From a virus: a stretch of 59,755 nucleotides of DNA. The position numbers and the translations under genes were made by a program. Positions 8,896 to 18,566 of this stretch are shown piece after piece (position 1 is the stretch's first letter; the number at the start of each line of letters is the position of its first letter). Where the stretch lies: IMG/VR virus record IMGVR_UViG_3300042924_007750, positions 1 to 59,755 of that record. The stretch is one strand, 5' to 3'. Under the pieces are notes generated by a model. The model saw nothing but the letters and a program-made list of their open reading frames with translations. It searched no databases and was not told the origin of the DNA.

Positions 8896-9606
8896 ATGAT
8901 TACAATCCCCACACACAAAATCTTGTTTCTAGATATTGAAACTGTCGGACTTGAAAAGAATTACGATGATTTGGTTACAAACCATCCTCGTATGGCTGAC
9001 CAGTTTGATAAGTATTTTGATTGGTTCCTCAAACGTTTTCCCGAAGATAAGGAAATTACTACGGACCAAAAGAATATTGTATTTTCAACTAGAGCGGCAT
9101 TGGTACCAGAGTTTGCTAAAATTGTAACTGTATCAGTTGCTTTTGTAACTGAAAGTAATGAAATCAAACGTCAAACCTTTGCTGGTGATGATGAACACAA
9201 ACTCCTACGTGACGTTCAAGTTCTTTTAGATAGAACAGGAAAATTAGATTTTTGGTTGTGCGGACATAACCTTAAGAATTTTGATATTCCAATGCTTGCA
9301 AAACGGATGTTAATTCAAAATATTTTACCACCATCTATCCTACCAGCCTTCAACACCAAACCGTGGGAGATTAGAGCAATTGATACAAAAGAAGTATGGC
9401 AATTTGGTGCATATACAGCAATTGGTTCCCTAGACTTACTTTGTGCTAGTATGGATGTTCCTTCACCAAAAGAAGGTGAAGTTGTCGGCTCAAAAGTACA
9501 TGACGCATATTGGAACAAGGGTATGTTAAAAGAAATTGCTGAGTATTGCGAACGAGATGTTCAAGTACTAGTAGATGTAATTTTAAAATTAAAGTCATTG
9601 AAATGA
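8896..9606 (+). CDS. DEDD 3'-5' exonuclease related to the PolB exonuclease domain
   Basis: A 236-residue protein. ExoI motif FLDIETVG near residue 13, ExoII motif CGHNLKNFDIPML near residue 117, and ExoIII region EYCERDVQVLVDV near residue 216, where the Asp and upstream Tyr fit the DEDDy set. This is the stand-alone 'predicted 3'-5' exonuclease related to PolB' type. It would remove nucleotides from DNA 3' ends, in replication, repair or turnover. Its stop overlaps the dUTPase start (ATGA). A nucleotide-metabolism pair inserted in a sugar block is common in large phages. Confidence 0.85.
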   Translation: MITIPTHKILFLDIETVGLEKNYDDLVTNHPRMADQFDKYFDWFLKRFPEDKEITTDQKNIVFSTRAALVPEFAKIVTVSVAFVTESNEIKRQTFAGDDEHKLLRDVQVLLDRTGKLDFWLCGHNLKNFDIPMLAKRMLIQNILPPSILPAFNTKPWEIRAIDTKEVWQFGAYTAIGSLDLLCASMDVPSPKEGEVVGSKVHDAYWNKGMLKEIAEYCERDVQVLVDVILKLKSLK

Positions 9607-10214
9607 GTGAAAATTTTGATATCAACGAAGAGCTGGATGCTGAACTAAACAAATTACTCGAGGTTATTGAAAATTTGAACTTTAACCCTGATGATGATGA
9701 CCAGGATATTGAATCTGATGAAGTTAATAAAAGCTTGTCTGAGCTCGATGATTATATGAATCAAGAGTTACTCAAAGTTGAATTGCCTTACAAAAAACTT
9801 CAGCCTGACGCTATCGTACCCACTTATGCTTATGATTTAGATTCTGGTTTTGATTTTTACAGTGTTGAAGAAATCCAACTTCCTGCTTTTGGACGAGCTT
9901 TAGTTCCTACTGGTTTAGCTTTTGAAGTTCCGGACGGTACCGAATTACAAGTGCGAAGTAAAAGTGGTCTTGCAATCAATCAAGGATTAATGGTGCTTAA
10001 CAGCCCTGGAACTGTGGATTGTGGTTATTTAGGTGAAATTAAGGTAATTGTTATGAATATGAACAATCATGCGGTAAGAATCGAGAAATATCAAAAAGTG
10101 GCTCAAGGAGTTTTGTGCCCAGTATTTAACGGCAAAAAAGTTAAATTAACTGAAAAAAATAATTTAGGAAAATCAGATAGAGGAGAAAATGGATTTGGGT
10201 CAACAGGAATATAA
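9603..10214 (+). CDS. dut: dUTP diphosphatase (dUTPase)
   Basis: A 203-residue trimeric-type dUTPase, with an extra acidic N-terminal extension of about 60 residues. All five motifs are present: DSGFDFYS (I), RSKSGLA (II), GTVDCGYLGEI (III), KYQKVAQGVL (IV) and the C-terminal RGENGFGSTG (V). It hydrolyses dUTP to dUMP and diphosphate, keeping uracil out of phage DNA and supplying dUMP. ATG 9603 overlaps the stop of the exonuclease gene (ATGA), which favours it over an upstream in-frame codon at 9546. The next gene starts inside its last 26 bp. Confidence 0.93.
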   Translation: MSENFDINEELDAELNKLLEVIENLNFNPDDDDQDIESDEVNKSLSELDDYMNQELLKVELPYKKLQPDAIVPTYAYDLDSGFDFYSVEEIQLPAFGRALVPTGLAFEVPDGTELQVRSKSGLAINQGLMVLNSPGTVDCGYLGEIKVIVMNMNNHAVRIEKYQKVAQGVLCPVFNGKKVKLTEKNNLGKSDRGENGFGSTGI

Positions 10215-10599
10215 TGGTAACGCAATTAGCCTAGTTTTACCGGACGGACAAAAAAACTATCTTATTGATATTGATGGTACAATAACCGACGACGTTCCAA
10301 ATGAAGAACCATGGAGAATGGAAACATGCCTCCCGTACGAGGGGTCAATTGAACTAATCAACAGTTGGTATAACGAGGGTCATATAATAACATTTTTCAC
10401 ATCTAGGACAGAATCACACCGCAAGGTTACTGAAGACTGGCTCAAAAAACACAGTTACTCTTACCACAATTTATTGATGAATAAACCCCAAGGTGGAAAT
10501 TATCATTGGATTGATAACCATATTGTTAGGGCAACAAGATATGAGGGTAAATGGACCAAAATGACAAAGAAAAAATTAAACATAGAAGTTTTTGAATAA
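10189..10599 (+). CDS. Small HAD-family phosphatase
   Basis: A 136-residue HAD-fold protein. Motif I is LIDIDGTITDD (nucleophile D27, acid D29) and motif II is the Ser/Thr in FFTSRTESHR. The motif III/IV region is short (NYHWIDNHIV), as in cap-less small HADs of capsule and sugar clusters. It probably dephosphorylates a small phosphorylated metabolite, perhaps a sugar phosphate; the substrate is unknown. It overlaps dut by 26 bp and the next glycosyltransferase by one base. Confidence 0.75.
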   Translation: MDLGQQEYNGNAISLVLPDGQKNYLIDIDGTITDDVPNEEPWRMETCLPYEGSIELINSWYNEGHIITFFTSRTESHRKVTEDWLKKHSYSYHNLLMNKPQGGNYHWIDNHIVRATRYEGKWTKMTKKKLNIEVFE

Positions 10600-12233
10600 T
10601 GATTACAATTGGATATTCAACAAGAAATCATAACCCAGAATTTATCGAATACCTCAAAAAATCGTCTGGAAATCCCAAGTACGTTGAGGTTATTGAGAAG
10701 ATAAACAACGGTGAAAAGTCTCTTTCCCAAACCTATAATGAAATAATTGCAGAAGCTAAAGGTGAAATAGTAATTTTGTGTCATGATGACATTTACTTTG
10801 ACACAAATGCGTGGTATCCTAAAATTCAAAAAAACTTTGAAAAAAATGACTTTGGTATCATCGGTGTTGCTGGAACAACACACCTTCCCGAAAGTGGAAA
10901 GTGGTGGGAAAACAGGAGAAAAATGTTTGGTATCGTTAATCATGAGGCTGAAGGACGCAAATGGGAATCCAAATATTCTAGCAGTCTCGGTAACGAAATA
11001 AAAGAAGTTGCAATCGTCGATGGAGTTTTCATAGCAATTCACAAAAATCGCATAAAAAAGAATTTTGTTGAAGACTTCCTAGGATTTCATTTTTACGATT
11101 TACCCTTTTGTTTGGAAAACCATCTCGAAGGAGTTAAAGTTGGTATTTGCACAAACATTAGAATTACACATAAATCGATTGGACAAACAAACCAACAATG
11201 GGAGGATAATCGTCAGTTGTTTGTTGAAAAATACGCAGACCATTTACCGGTTAAAATCCCATTTGACCCAAAAAGTCAAATGAAAGTTTTAATTTCCTCA
11301 ATGTTTTTTAGAACTTTTACCGGCTCTGAAATTTATGTGTATGAGCTAGCTAAAGCATTACAAAAAGAAAATTGCCAAGTTACCATACTATCTCAAATAG
11401 GCGGTCCACTCACTGATTTAGCAAGAAAAGAGGGTATAAAATGTTTATCATTTGAGGAATCTCCCGGATTCAAAATGGGAGATGGAAAATGGATGGTTAT
11501 GGGTCCCGACGGCGTACCGCAAGTTTCAAACCCAACAACTTTATACAAAATAGCTGAAGTTGATTTTGATATCATTCATGTCCAACACAAACCTGTGGCA
11601 GAAAGGATTGTTAATTTATATCCATTGATTGACAAAATTGCTACAATACATTCTGAAGTAATAGAATTAGAAGACCCTGTAATTCACGAATCTATAAAGC
11701 AATATGTTGCTATTAGACCGGAAATAAAGGACCATCTTGTTAATAAATTTAGTATAGAAGAGGACAAAATTTCCGTAATTTATAACCCAGTTGACAAAAA
11801 TAGATTTCCAACATTACAAAAAAATCAAAATGGATATATTTTGTTTATTGGAACTGTCGATTATTTGAGAGAATTTGCAATTAGAGATGCGGCAGAATAT
11901 GCAATGTCATTAGGTAAAGAGCTTTGGTTAGTTGGGGACGATAAATCCATATACTTAAAAAGCTATTTAGAAAATCCAAATATAAAACATTTCCCTTCAA
12001 CATGGAATTTGAAACCCTTTATCGAAGGAGCTTATGAGACGGCAGGTATTCAATTAGGTAGAACTACTATTGAAAGTTGGATGAGTGGAAAAGATAGTTG
12101 GATTTATAAAGTAAATGAGAATGGTGATATTATGTCTAAGGAAAAAACATCACCCCCTGAAGATATAGAAAAGTTCTACTCTGAAAATGTTGCAAAACAA
12201 ATAAAACAAGAGTTTTTGAAAATATTATCATAA
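10599..12233 (+). CDS. Two-domain glycosyltransferase (GT2-like plus GT-B)
   Basis: A 544-residue fusion. Residues about 1-220 are a GT-A/GT2-like domain of the Glyco_tranf_2_5 type: MITIGYSTRNHNPEF at the start, the metal-binding HDDIYF, and an IVDGVFIAIHK acceptor-side segment. Residues about 225-540 are a GT-B domain opening with MKVLISSMFFRTFTGSEIYV; it includes NGYILFIGTVDYLREF and an acidic pair near IQLGRTTIESWMSG. It could add two sugars in series. Neighbour overlaps (1 bp on both sides) mark it as part of one operon. Confidence 0.8.
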   Translation: MITIGYSTRNHNPEFIEYLKKSSGNPKYVEVIEKINNGEKSLSQTYNEIIAEAKGEIVILCHDDIYFDTNAWYPKIQKNFEKNDFGIIGVAGTTHLPESGKWWENRRKMFGIVNHEAEGRKWESKYSSSLGNEIKEVAIVDGVFIAIHKNRIKKNFVEDFLGFHFYDLPFCLENHLEGVKVGICTNIRITHKSIGQTNQQWEDNRQLFVEKYADHLPVKIPFDPKSQMKVLISSMFFRTFTGSEIYVYELAKALQKENCQVTILSQIGGPLTDLARKEGIKCLSFEESPGFKMGDGKWMVMGPDGVPQVSNPTTLYKIAEVDFDIIHVQHKPVAERIVNLYPLIDKIATIHSEVIELEDPVIHESIKQYVAIRPEIKDHLVNKFSIEEDKISVIYNPVDKNRFPTLQKNQNGYILFIGTVDYLREFAIRDAAEYAMSLGKELWLVGDDKSIYLKSYLENPNIKHFPSTWNLKPFIEGAYETAGIQLGRTTIESWMSGKDSWIYKVNENGDIMSKEKTSPPEDIEKFYSENVAKQIKQEFLKILS

Positions 12234-12943
12234 TGACCATTCTGACTACCGCTTATAATTGTGAGACATTCATAGAAAAGTCGTTGTATAGCATCATGTC
12301 ACAACAATATAAAGATTTTAAATGTTACGTATTTGATGATTTATCCAGTGATAATACAAGCCAAAAAGTCCAAGATATTATCAAAGATGACCCAAGATTC
12401 TTTCTAATACAAAACACAAAAAAGTTATATCAACCAGGAAACTATGATTTAGTTATACGACACATGAATTTACCGGACGATGAAATTTGTATCGAGGTTG
12501 ATGGTGATGATTGGTTGCCCAATTCTAAAGTTTTTTCATTCATAAATGATTTGTATAGAAATGAAGATGTGTGGATAACAAGCGGTTCTTTTTCTTACCA
12601 TGATGGTCGACAAGGGTTTGCAAGTCCACCAACAACAATTGAAAATTTAAGAAAACAGGCATTCACTTTATCGCATTTACGAACTTGGAAATCCTGGCTT
12701 TGGAAAAAAATCCAAGAAGAAGATTTAAAAGATTCAACGGGGGAATACTGGTCCGTATCTGGAGATTTAGCTTTTATGTTTCCAATGTTAGAGATGTCTG
12801 GTTTAGAACACTTTAAATTTTTAGCAGAGAAACTCTACATCTACAATGAATCCAATCCTTTGAATGACCACAAAGTTAATATGTCAAATGTGGTAAAAAC
12901 CACTAACATTATAAGAAATAAAATTCCGTATAAAAAAATCTAA
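12233..12943 (+). CDS. Family 2 glycosyltransferase
   Basis: A 236-residue GT-A protein. Typical GT2 opening MTILTTAYNCETFIEKSLYS, a nucleotide-binding VFDDLSSDNT, and the metal-binding D-x-D-like IEVDGDDWLP near residue 86. The C-terminal part (WSVSGDLAFMFPMLEMSG) fits the acceptor-side helix region. It transfers one sugar from a nucleotide donor; the specificity is not readable. It begins at the TAATG junction with the upstream fusion enzyme. Confidence 0.85.
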   Translation: MTILTTAYNCETFIEKSLYSIMSQQYKDFKCYVFDDLSSDNTSQKVQDIIKDDPRFFLIQNTKKLYQPGNYDLVIRHMNLPDDEICIEVDGDDWLPNSKVFSFINDLYRNEDVWITSGSFSYHDGRQGFASPPTTIENLRKQAFTLSHLRTWKSWLWKKIQEEDLKDSTGEYWSVSGDLAFMFPMLEMSGLEHFKFLAEKLYIYNESNPLNDHKVNMSNVVKTTNIIRNKIPYKKI

Positions 12944-13654
12944 ATGAATCACACACCAAAAATATCTATTTGTATACCAACTTACGAAGCCAATGGTAGA
13001 GGCGTTGAATTTTTATCAAAAAATATCACCTCTATATTAGAGCAAAGTTACGAAAACTTTGAGATTGTAATTTCTGACCACTCGAAAAATGAGGAAATTG
13101 AGAAATTTGTTGAGTCATTAAATGACAATAAAATTGTATATTTAAGAAATTTAGAAAATGTTGGATGGCCCGCACACAATACCAATAATGCAATAAAAAA
13201 CTCTAGTGGAGATTACATCAAACTGATGAATCTTGACGATTATATTGAAGGTTCCGATTCAATACAATTGATGGTGGATTTGTTAAATCAAGGAAATAAA
13301 TGGGTTATTAGCGGGTGCAAGCACTTAAATTATGGTAATGGTGAATGGTCAAATCCAATAATTCCTCGTATTGAAAATGATGGTAGACATCTTTTACTAG
13401 GTATTAATTATGTTGGATGTCCCAGTGTTGGATTAATACCCCGAGAAGAATATTTTGACCCAGAAGTAATCTATATGATAGATTGTGAATTATGGTACAG
13501 AATGTTCATTAAATATGGTTATCCTGGTGTCTTGAAAGATTACAGAATTGTAATTGGAATTGGTGACCATACGCTTACCAATCAACTTGTTTCTAAACAT
13601 TCTGAGTGGTTAAACCAAGATATAAAATACTGTCAAATAAAATACCCTCTATGA
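12944..13654 (+). CDS. Family 2 glycosyltransferase
   Basis: A 236-residue GT2 enzyme. It starts with ISICIPTYEANGRGVEFL, then EIVISDHSKNEEI, then the metal-binding KLMNLDDYIEG near residue 92. It begins directly after the preceding stop and its own stop is shared with the next ATG (ATGA). It is distinct from its upstream neighbour, so likely adds a different sugar or linkage. Confidence 0.85.
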   Translation: MNHTPKISICIPTYEANGRGVEFLSKNITSILEQSYENFEIVISDHSKNEEIEKFVESLNDNKIVYLRNLENVGWPAHNTNNAIKNSSGDYIKLMNLDDYIEGSDSIQLMVDLLNQGNKWVISGCKHLNYGNGEWSNPIIPRIENDGRHLLLGINYVGCPSVGLIPREEYFDPEVIYMIDCELWYRMFIKYGYPGVLKDYRIVIGIGDHTLTNQLVSKHSEWLNQDIKYCQIKYPL

Positions 13655-14811
13655 AAAATATCCAACTTTTTATTCCCAAATTCAGAAAAGAAGAAATTCT
13701 TGAGCATATGTCCGTTTGTTTAGATAAAGGATGGACTGGACTAGGTTTCAAAACTGTAGAAATCGAAGAAATGTGGAAACAGTACACAAATCTACCATTT
13801 GCACACTTTATTAATTCAAATACCTCAGGATTACATCTTGCGATAAAAATTTTAAAAGACGCTAATAAATGGGCTGATGGTGATGAAATTATCACTAGTC
13901 CACTAACTTTTGTGTCTTCAAATCATGCAATAATGTATGAAAATTTGAAACCGGTCTTTGCAGACGTTGATGATTACTTGTGTTTGGACCCAACTTCAAT
14001 CGAATCTAAAATTACCAAAAAAACTAAAGCAATTTTATTCATTGGAATCGGTGGTAACACCGGTCAGCTGAACGCTGTAATTGAACTTGCAAAGAAACAT
14101 AAGCTAAAAGTTATTTTGGACGCAGCTCACATGGCGGGAACATTTATTAAAAATCCAAACACTGGAAAACCCGAACATGTTGGGCATAGAGTAGATGTGA
14201 GCGTTTTCAGTTTTCAAGCTGTTAAGAATTTACCAACGGCAGACTCAGGGATGATATGTTTTAATACCGAAGATTATGATATTTTGGTCCGCAAACTTTC
14301 CTGGTTAGGAATCGATAAAGACACGTATCAAAGAACAAATGATAAAGGTAGTTACAAGTGGGAATATGAACTCGTTGATGTCGGGTACAAATACCATGGA
14401 AACTCAATTATGGCATCCATGGCATTGGTTGGGTTAAAATACCTGGAAGAAGATAATCAAAGGAGAAGAGAAATTTGTGAAAAATATGAAAAAGAACTTA
14501 CCAAAAAAGGAGTTAAGGTTATCGTGTCGCACGACGATTGTATAAGTTCATCCAGACACCTTTTTCAAATAGTCGTTGATGAGCGTAATAAATTTATGGA
14601 ATTATTAAATTCAAGCGGGGTTTATCCGGGAGTACACTACCGAGACAATACCAACTATAAAATGTATAATGAATCATTTGGTCAATCTCCAAATTCACAT
14701 CACATTTCCGAAAAATTAATTTCATTACCATTGCATATGTATTTAACGGATACTGATGTTGAGTATGTAATTGAACAAGTTATTCGCGTTAATAATATTT
14801 TGAAAAAATGA
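13651..14811 (+). CDS. DegT/DnrJ/EryC1-type sugar aminotransferase
   Basis: A 386-residue PLP-dependent fold-type I protein of the sugar aminotransferase family. The expected Schiff-base lysine is present (FSFQAVKNLPTADSG, K192), with the PLP-ring Asp in VILDAAHMAG (D157). It would transaminate a keto-sugar nucleotide to an amino sugar. The next gene is a NeuD/PglD-like acyltransferase, so the pair is consistent with making an N-acylated amino-deoxysugar. ATG 13651 overlaps the previous stop (ATGA); an upstream in-frame codon at 13606 would overlap by 49 bp and is less likely. Confidence 0.88.
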   Translation: MKNIQLFIPKFRKEEILEHMSVCLDKGWTGLGFKTVEIEEMWKQYTNLPFAHFINSNTSGLHLAIKILKDANKWADGDEIITSPLTFVSSNHAIMYENLKPVFADVDDYLCLDPTSIESKITKKTKAILFIGIGGNTGQLNAVIELAKKHKLKVILDAAHMAGTFIKNPNTGKPEHVGHRVDVSVFSFQAVKNLPTADSGMICFNTEDYDILVRKLSWLGIDKDTYQRTNDKGSYKWEYELVDVGYKYHGNSIMASMALVGLKYLEEDNQRRREICEKYEKELTKKGVKVIVSHDDCISSSRHLFQIVVDERNKFMELLNSSGVYPGVHYRDNTNYKMYNESFGQSPNSHHISEKLISLPLHMYLTDTDVEYVIEQVIRVNNILKK

Positions 14812-15452
14812 AAGGAGCTATAATTTTAGGCGCTGCTGGTTTAGCTAAAGAATTTTACTATTACGTCAAAAGAGCTAAGCCACAAATCGAGGACTTTTTT
14901 TTCGTCAACGACATTGATGACGGACAAACTGAATTAGAAATAGATGGTACTATTTTCCCGGTAATCAAAAATTGGAAATTCCCCAAAAAATACCCTTTTA
15001 TTGTTGCTGTTGGAAATCCAAAAATAAAAAAAATTTTGGTGCAGAAAGCGCTTAATTGTGATTTATTTGCTTGTGATACAATTGTGGACCCTTCTGCCAT
15101 TGTTTTAATGGATAAAAAAAATTTAAGTAAAGGAGGTATGATTGCCCCTGGGTGTGTAGTAACATCTAATATAATTTTTGGTGATTATGTTACCTTGAAT
15201 TTGAACACAACTGTCGGCCACGACACAAAAATTGGAGATTATTGTACAACAAATCCTGGGGTTCATATTTCGGGCCAAATTGACATTGGTGAAAGTAATG
15301 AGTTCGGAACTGGATGTATTATCCGAGACAGATTATCAATAGGTTCTAACAAAACTTTTGGAGCTCAAACCGCAGTAGTCAAATCTATTTTAGGAAATAA
15401 CGAGGAAACTTATATTGGTATTCCAGCAAAAAAATTAGAAAAAAATGTATAA
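14808..15452 (+). CDS. NeuD/PglD-like sugar acyltransferase
   Basis: A 214-residue protein. The N-terminal Rossmann-like PglD_N segment starts with GAIILGAAGLAKEFYYYV. The C-terminal left-handed beta-helix shows hexapeptide repeats (VVTSNIIFGDYVTLNLN, TVGHDTKIGDYCTTNPG). H in TVGHDTKIG matches the catalytic histidine region of PglD/NeuD. It would acetylate (or otherwise acylate) the amino group made by the upstream aminotransferase, with which it overlaps by 4 bp. Substrate inferred from neighbours only. Confidence 0.85.
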   Translation: MKGAIILGAAGLAKEFYYYVKRAKPQIEDFFFVNDIDDGQTELEIDGTIFPVIKNWKFPKKYPFIVAVGNPKIKKILVQKALNCDLFACDTIVDPSAIVLMDKKNLSKGGMIAPGCVVTSNIIFGDYVTLNLNTTVGHDTKIGDYCTTNPGVHISGQIDIGESNEFGTGCIIRDRLSIGSNKTFGAQTAVVKSILGNNEETYIGIPAKKLEKNV

Positions 15453-16245
15453 CGTTGAAAAAATTTCAAATTGGGACTTACGAGTCAATATAGAAACAAA
15501 CAAACCCTGTGAATTGTATGTTGATAATTTTCCAAACACACCAAAAAATTCTTTGAGGGTGTTATGGGTGGTAGAGCCTGATGAAGTAAGTACAATTAAG
15601 ACTATTGTGTTTGGAAGACATCAAGAATTTGATTTAATCTTAACCTATGATGAAGATATCTTAAACAATTGTCCAAACGCAAAACTATATCCTCATGGAA
15701 TGAGTTGGATTCTTGATTTTGATTTTTCTAAAGAAAAAGAATTTGTAATCACATCTTTAGTTGGGGGAAAACAACTATCTCCAAATCATTTTTTGAGACA
15801 ACAATTACCCACTATTCAAAATCAAATAAATTCAGTTCCAGTTCATTTATTTAATAGTTTGAACAACCCTTACCCCGGTGAAGGAATTGAACGAACAATG
15901 ATGGACCGAGATAGAAAAAACGAATTGTTTTATTCTCAGTTCCACATAGCAATAGAGAATTTTTCAAAGAAAAATTATTTTAGTGAAAAATTAGTAGATT
16001 GTTTTCAAACCAAAACGGTTCCAATATATGTTGGTTGCCCCAATATTGGTGATTTTTATGATACTAGAGGAATGTTGATTGCTAACACAGCAGAAGAACT
16101 TATTGAAATTTGTAATTCGATTACACCAGAAACTTATAATAATATGTTGGAGTTTGTTGAAAAAAATTATGAATTGAGTATGCCCCATGCCTTGTTCAGA
16201 GAAGCTTTGAAAAATGAAGTGATAAATTTTGTAAACGCTAATTGA
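15445..16245 (+). CDS. GT10-like fucosyltransferase (alpha-1,3/4 type)
   Basis: A 266-residue protein. Residues 164-200 carry the GT10 signature: SQFHIAIENFSKKNYFSEKL followed by TVPIYVGCPNIGDF, matching the F-ENS/N...Y-x-TEK...VPV-G pattern that binds GDP-fucose. The first half is a poorly conserved acceptor domain. Characterised GT10 enzymes transfer L-fucose from GDP-fucose to N-acetylglucosamine or related acceptors; here donor use fits the GDP-deoxysugar genes downstream, and GDP-colitose is also possible. It overlaps the acyltransferase gene by 8 bp. Confidence 0.8.
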   Translation: MYNVEKISNWDLRVNIETNKPCELYVDNFPNTPKNSLRVLWVVEPDEVSTIKTIVFGRHQEFDLILTYDEDILNNCPNAKLYPHGMSWILDFDFSKEKEFVITSLVGGKQLSPNHFLRQQLPTIQNQINSVPVHLFNSLNNPYPGEGIERTMMDRDRKNELFYSQFHIAIENFSKKNYFSEKLVDCFQTKTVPIYVGCPNIGDFYDTRGMLIANTAEELIEICNSITPETYNNMLEFVEKNYELSMPHALFREALKNEVINFVNAN

Positions 16246-16246
16246 T

Positions 16247-16864
16247 ATGGACAATGAAATTGAATTAAATTTACAGAAGATAGTTGATGGACACCATAAG
16301 GTGACCTATCGGGGGATTAAAATGATAAAAAATCCTTTTGATTATTTGTTATATCAAATGATTATTAATGAAGTAAAACCAGATTTGATAATTGAAGTCG
16401 GAACTAATCACGGGGGTACGGCTCTTTATATGGCGGACATATTAGACATTATTGGACATGGCGAGATTCATACTATCGATGTTATGGAATATCCGATGGA
16501 CGAATTAATTTTGAACAACAAAAGAATTAAAAGATTTTTAGGAGGTTACGATTCATATGATTTGAAAAATTGTGAAAATTACCAAAAAATTTTAGTAATA
16601 GATGATGGCTCACATCTCTACAGTCATTCATTAGAAATACTACACAAGTTCAAAGATGTTGTAAGTGTTAATTCATACTTCATTGTTGAAGATGGTGCAT
16701 TAATACATATTGGTCTAACCAAAGATTATGGTGGTGGTCCAGTTCGTGCAATCGAGGAGTTTATGACTCAAAATGACGACTACATAATTGATAGAAAATG
16801 GTGTGATTTTTTTGGGACCAACGCAACTTTTAATACAAACGGGTTTTTAAAAAAAATTAAGTAA
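16247..16864 (+). CDS. CmcI/RhmO-like SAM-dependent O-methyltransferase
   Basis: A 205-residue protein of the cephalosporin hydroxylase/rhamnosyl O-methyltransferase family. Residues 21-36 (YRGIKMIKNPFDYLLY) and the SAM-binding LIIEVGTNHGGTALY are typical, as are LVIDDGSHLYSHS and FIVEDGALIH. Family members methylate sugar hydroxyls or tailor antibiotics. In this block, capping or tailoring of a glycan by methylation is the sensible reading. It sits between two fucosyltransferase candidates with 1-bp spacing or overlap. Confidence 0.8.
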   Translation: MDNEIELNLQKIVDGHHKVTYRGIKMIKNPFDYLLYQMIINEVKPDLIIEVGTNHGGTALYMADILDIIGHGEIHTIDVMEYPMDELILNNKRIKRFLGGYDSYDLKNCENYQKILVIDDGSHLYSHSLEILHKFKDVVSVNSYFIVEDGALIHIGLTKDYGGGPVRAIEEFMTQNDDYIIDRKWCDFFGTNATFNTNGFLKKIK

Positions 16865-17646
16865 TGGGTATTATTTCTACAAAATTGATGGGTGGTCTTG
16901 GAAATTATATGTTTCAAATTAGTGCCGCATTTGCGATTTCGTTGAGAGATAATAAAGAACTTATCTGTGAAACTTACGACACTCAAGTACCGCAGAAACC
17001 CGTACAAACGTATGAAAATAATTTATTCAAAAAGGTGAAATTTACCTCAGAACATATTGCACATATACCTTACGGAGAACCCAAATTTTCTTTTTCTGAA
17101 ATTCCATTTATTGAAGGTAACATGCGTCTGTATGGATATTTTCAAAGTGAAAAATATTTTACAAATTATAGAAAAGAAGTTTTAGAATTATTTGACTTGA
17201 ATCAAGAAATTCAAGAAAAAATCCAAGAAAAATACCAAGAAGTATTATCAAAAAATCCTACTTCACTTCATGTTAGAAGGGGAGACTATGTTTGGTTAAA
17301 TGATTATCATGCTAATCAACAAGTAAGTTATTATCAAGAAGCTATGAATTTGATTGGGTCGGAAGAACATTATTTAATTTTTTCAGATGACATTTCATGG
17401 TGTGAAGAAAATTTAAATTTTATAAAAAACAAAACGTTTGTTAAGGATAATTTAGACTATGAAGACCTTTTTCTAATGTCTTTTTGTTTGAATCATATAA
17501 TAGCAAATTCAAGTTTCAGTTGGTGGGGTGCGTGGCTGAATAAAAATGAAAATAAAAAAGTTGTTGCACCAAAACAATGGTTTGGTAAATCGAATTCACA
17601 TCTTGAAACAACAGACCTATATTGTGAAAAATGGCATATAATATGA
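16864..17646 (+). CDS. GT11 alpha-1,2-fucosyltransferase
   Basis: A 260-residue protein with the GT11 motif set: GGLGNYMFQISAAFAI near residue 10, GYFQSEKYF near 91, the GDP-fucose-binding HVRRGDYV at 136-143 and ANSSFSWWGAWLN near 215. Its length is close to usual for family members. It would transfer L-fucose from GDP-fucose onto a terminal sugar in alpha-1,2 linkage. It lies directly before the GDP-fucose synthase-like gene, which supplies a matching donor. Confidence 0.92.
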   Translation: MGIISTKLMGGLGNYMFQISAAFAISLRDNKELICETYDTQVPQKPVQTYENNLFKKVKFTSEHIAHIPYGEPKFSFSEIPFIEGNMRLYGYFQSEKYFTNYRKEVLELFDLNQEIQEKIQEKYQEVLSKNPTSLHVRRGDYVWLNDYHANQQVSYYQEAMNLIGSEEHYLIFSDDISWCEENLNFIKNKTFVKDNLDYEDLFLMSFCLNHIIANSSFSWWGAWLNKNENKKVVAPKQWFGKSNSHLETTDLYCEKWHII

Positions 17647-18566
17647 AAGCTTTAATCACTGGCTCAAATGGATTAGTCGGTTCTGCCTTAAAAAAAATTC
17701 TTGGTGAAAATCATGTTTATCACACAAGAAAAGATGCAGACTTAACTAATGAAATTCAAACAAAGGAATACATAAAAAATCAGATTGAGAATTTTGGCGT
17801 CGATACAATAATACACTGTGCTGCTAGAGTCGGCGGAGTGCAAGCTAATACCAGCAATAACCAAGGATTTTTTCTAGACAATTATTTAATCAATAATAAC
17901 ATTCTAAAATCTGCTTACGAATTTAATGTCCCAAACTTTGTCAACATACTATCCACTTGTATTTTTCCAGATAAAGAAATTACATATCCACTCACAGCAG
18001 ACCAAATAGATAAAGGCGCACCTCACCCTTCAAACTATGGATACTCGTACGCTAAAAGATTGGCGGGCTATGAAACCAAAATTTTTAGAAACTTAACTAA
18101 CGCCAATTGGATTAACATAGTACCAACAAACGTCTACGGGCCTAATGATAATTTTCATTTGATTGATAGTCATATGATACCTGGAATGATTCATAGAGCG
18201 TACCTTGCAAAAGAAAATAACGAAAAATTTGTGATTTGGGGTGATGGTACCCCCCTTAGACAATTTATTCATTCTGAAGATTTGGCAAGAAATATTCTTT
18301 GGGCTTTGAACAATTGGAATTCCGACACTCATTTTATGGCGATAAACGAAAAAGAAGTTTCTGTGATGGATATTGCCAATATAATCACAGAAAAATTTGA
18401 GTTAGCACAAGACCAATTAGTATTTGACGCCAGCAAGCCAAAAGGTCAATTCAGAAAACCAGCTAAAACAGACATACCATCCGACTATAATTTTGTGAGT
18501 CTCAAAGAAGGAATTTTTGAAACAATAGATTGGTTCATTAAAAATTATAGTAACGCTAGAAAATGA
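17643..18566 (+). CDS. fcl: GDP-L-fucose synthase / ColC-like epimerase-reductase
   Basis: A 307-residue extended SDR. NAD(P)-binding ALITGSNGLVGSAL, then NILSTCIFPD (S104, C106 match the Ser/Cys of GDP-fucose synthase), YGYSYAKRLAG (Y134, K138), and the family signature NVYGPNDNFH. It converts GDP-4-keto-6-deoxymannose to GDP-L-fucose by double epimerisation and reduction. A homologous enzyme, ColC, acts on GDP-4-keto-3,6-dideoxymannose, and the ColD-like gene next door makes that a real alternative. The start at 17643 shares ATGA with the GT11 stop; an in-frame ATG at 17631 is also possible. Confidence 0.88.
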   Translation: MKALITGSNGLVGSALKKILGENHVYHTRKDADLTNEIQTKEYIKNQIENFGVDTIIHCAARVGGVQANTSNNQGFFLDNYLINNNILKSAYEFNVPNFVNILSTCIFPDKEITYPLTADQIDKGAPHPSNYGYSYAKRLAGYETKIFRNLTNANWINIVPTNVYGPNDNFHLIDSHMIPGMIHRAYLAKENNEKFVIWGDGTPLRQFIHSEDLARNILWALNNWNSDTHFMAINEKEVSVMDIANIITEKFELAQDQLVFDASKPKGQFRKPAKTDIPSDYNFVSLKEGIFETIDWFIKNYSNARK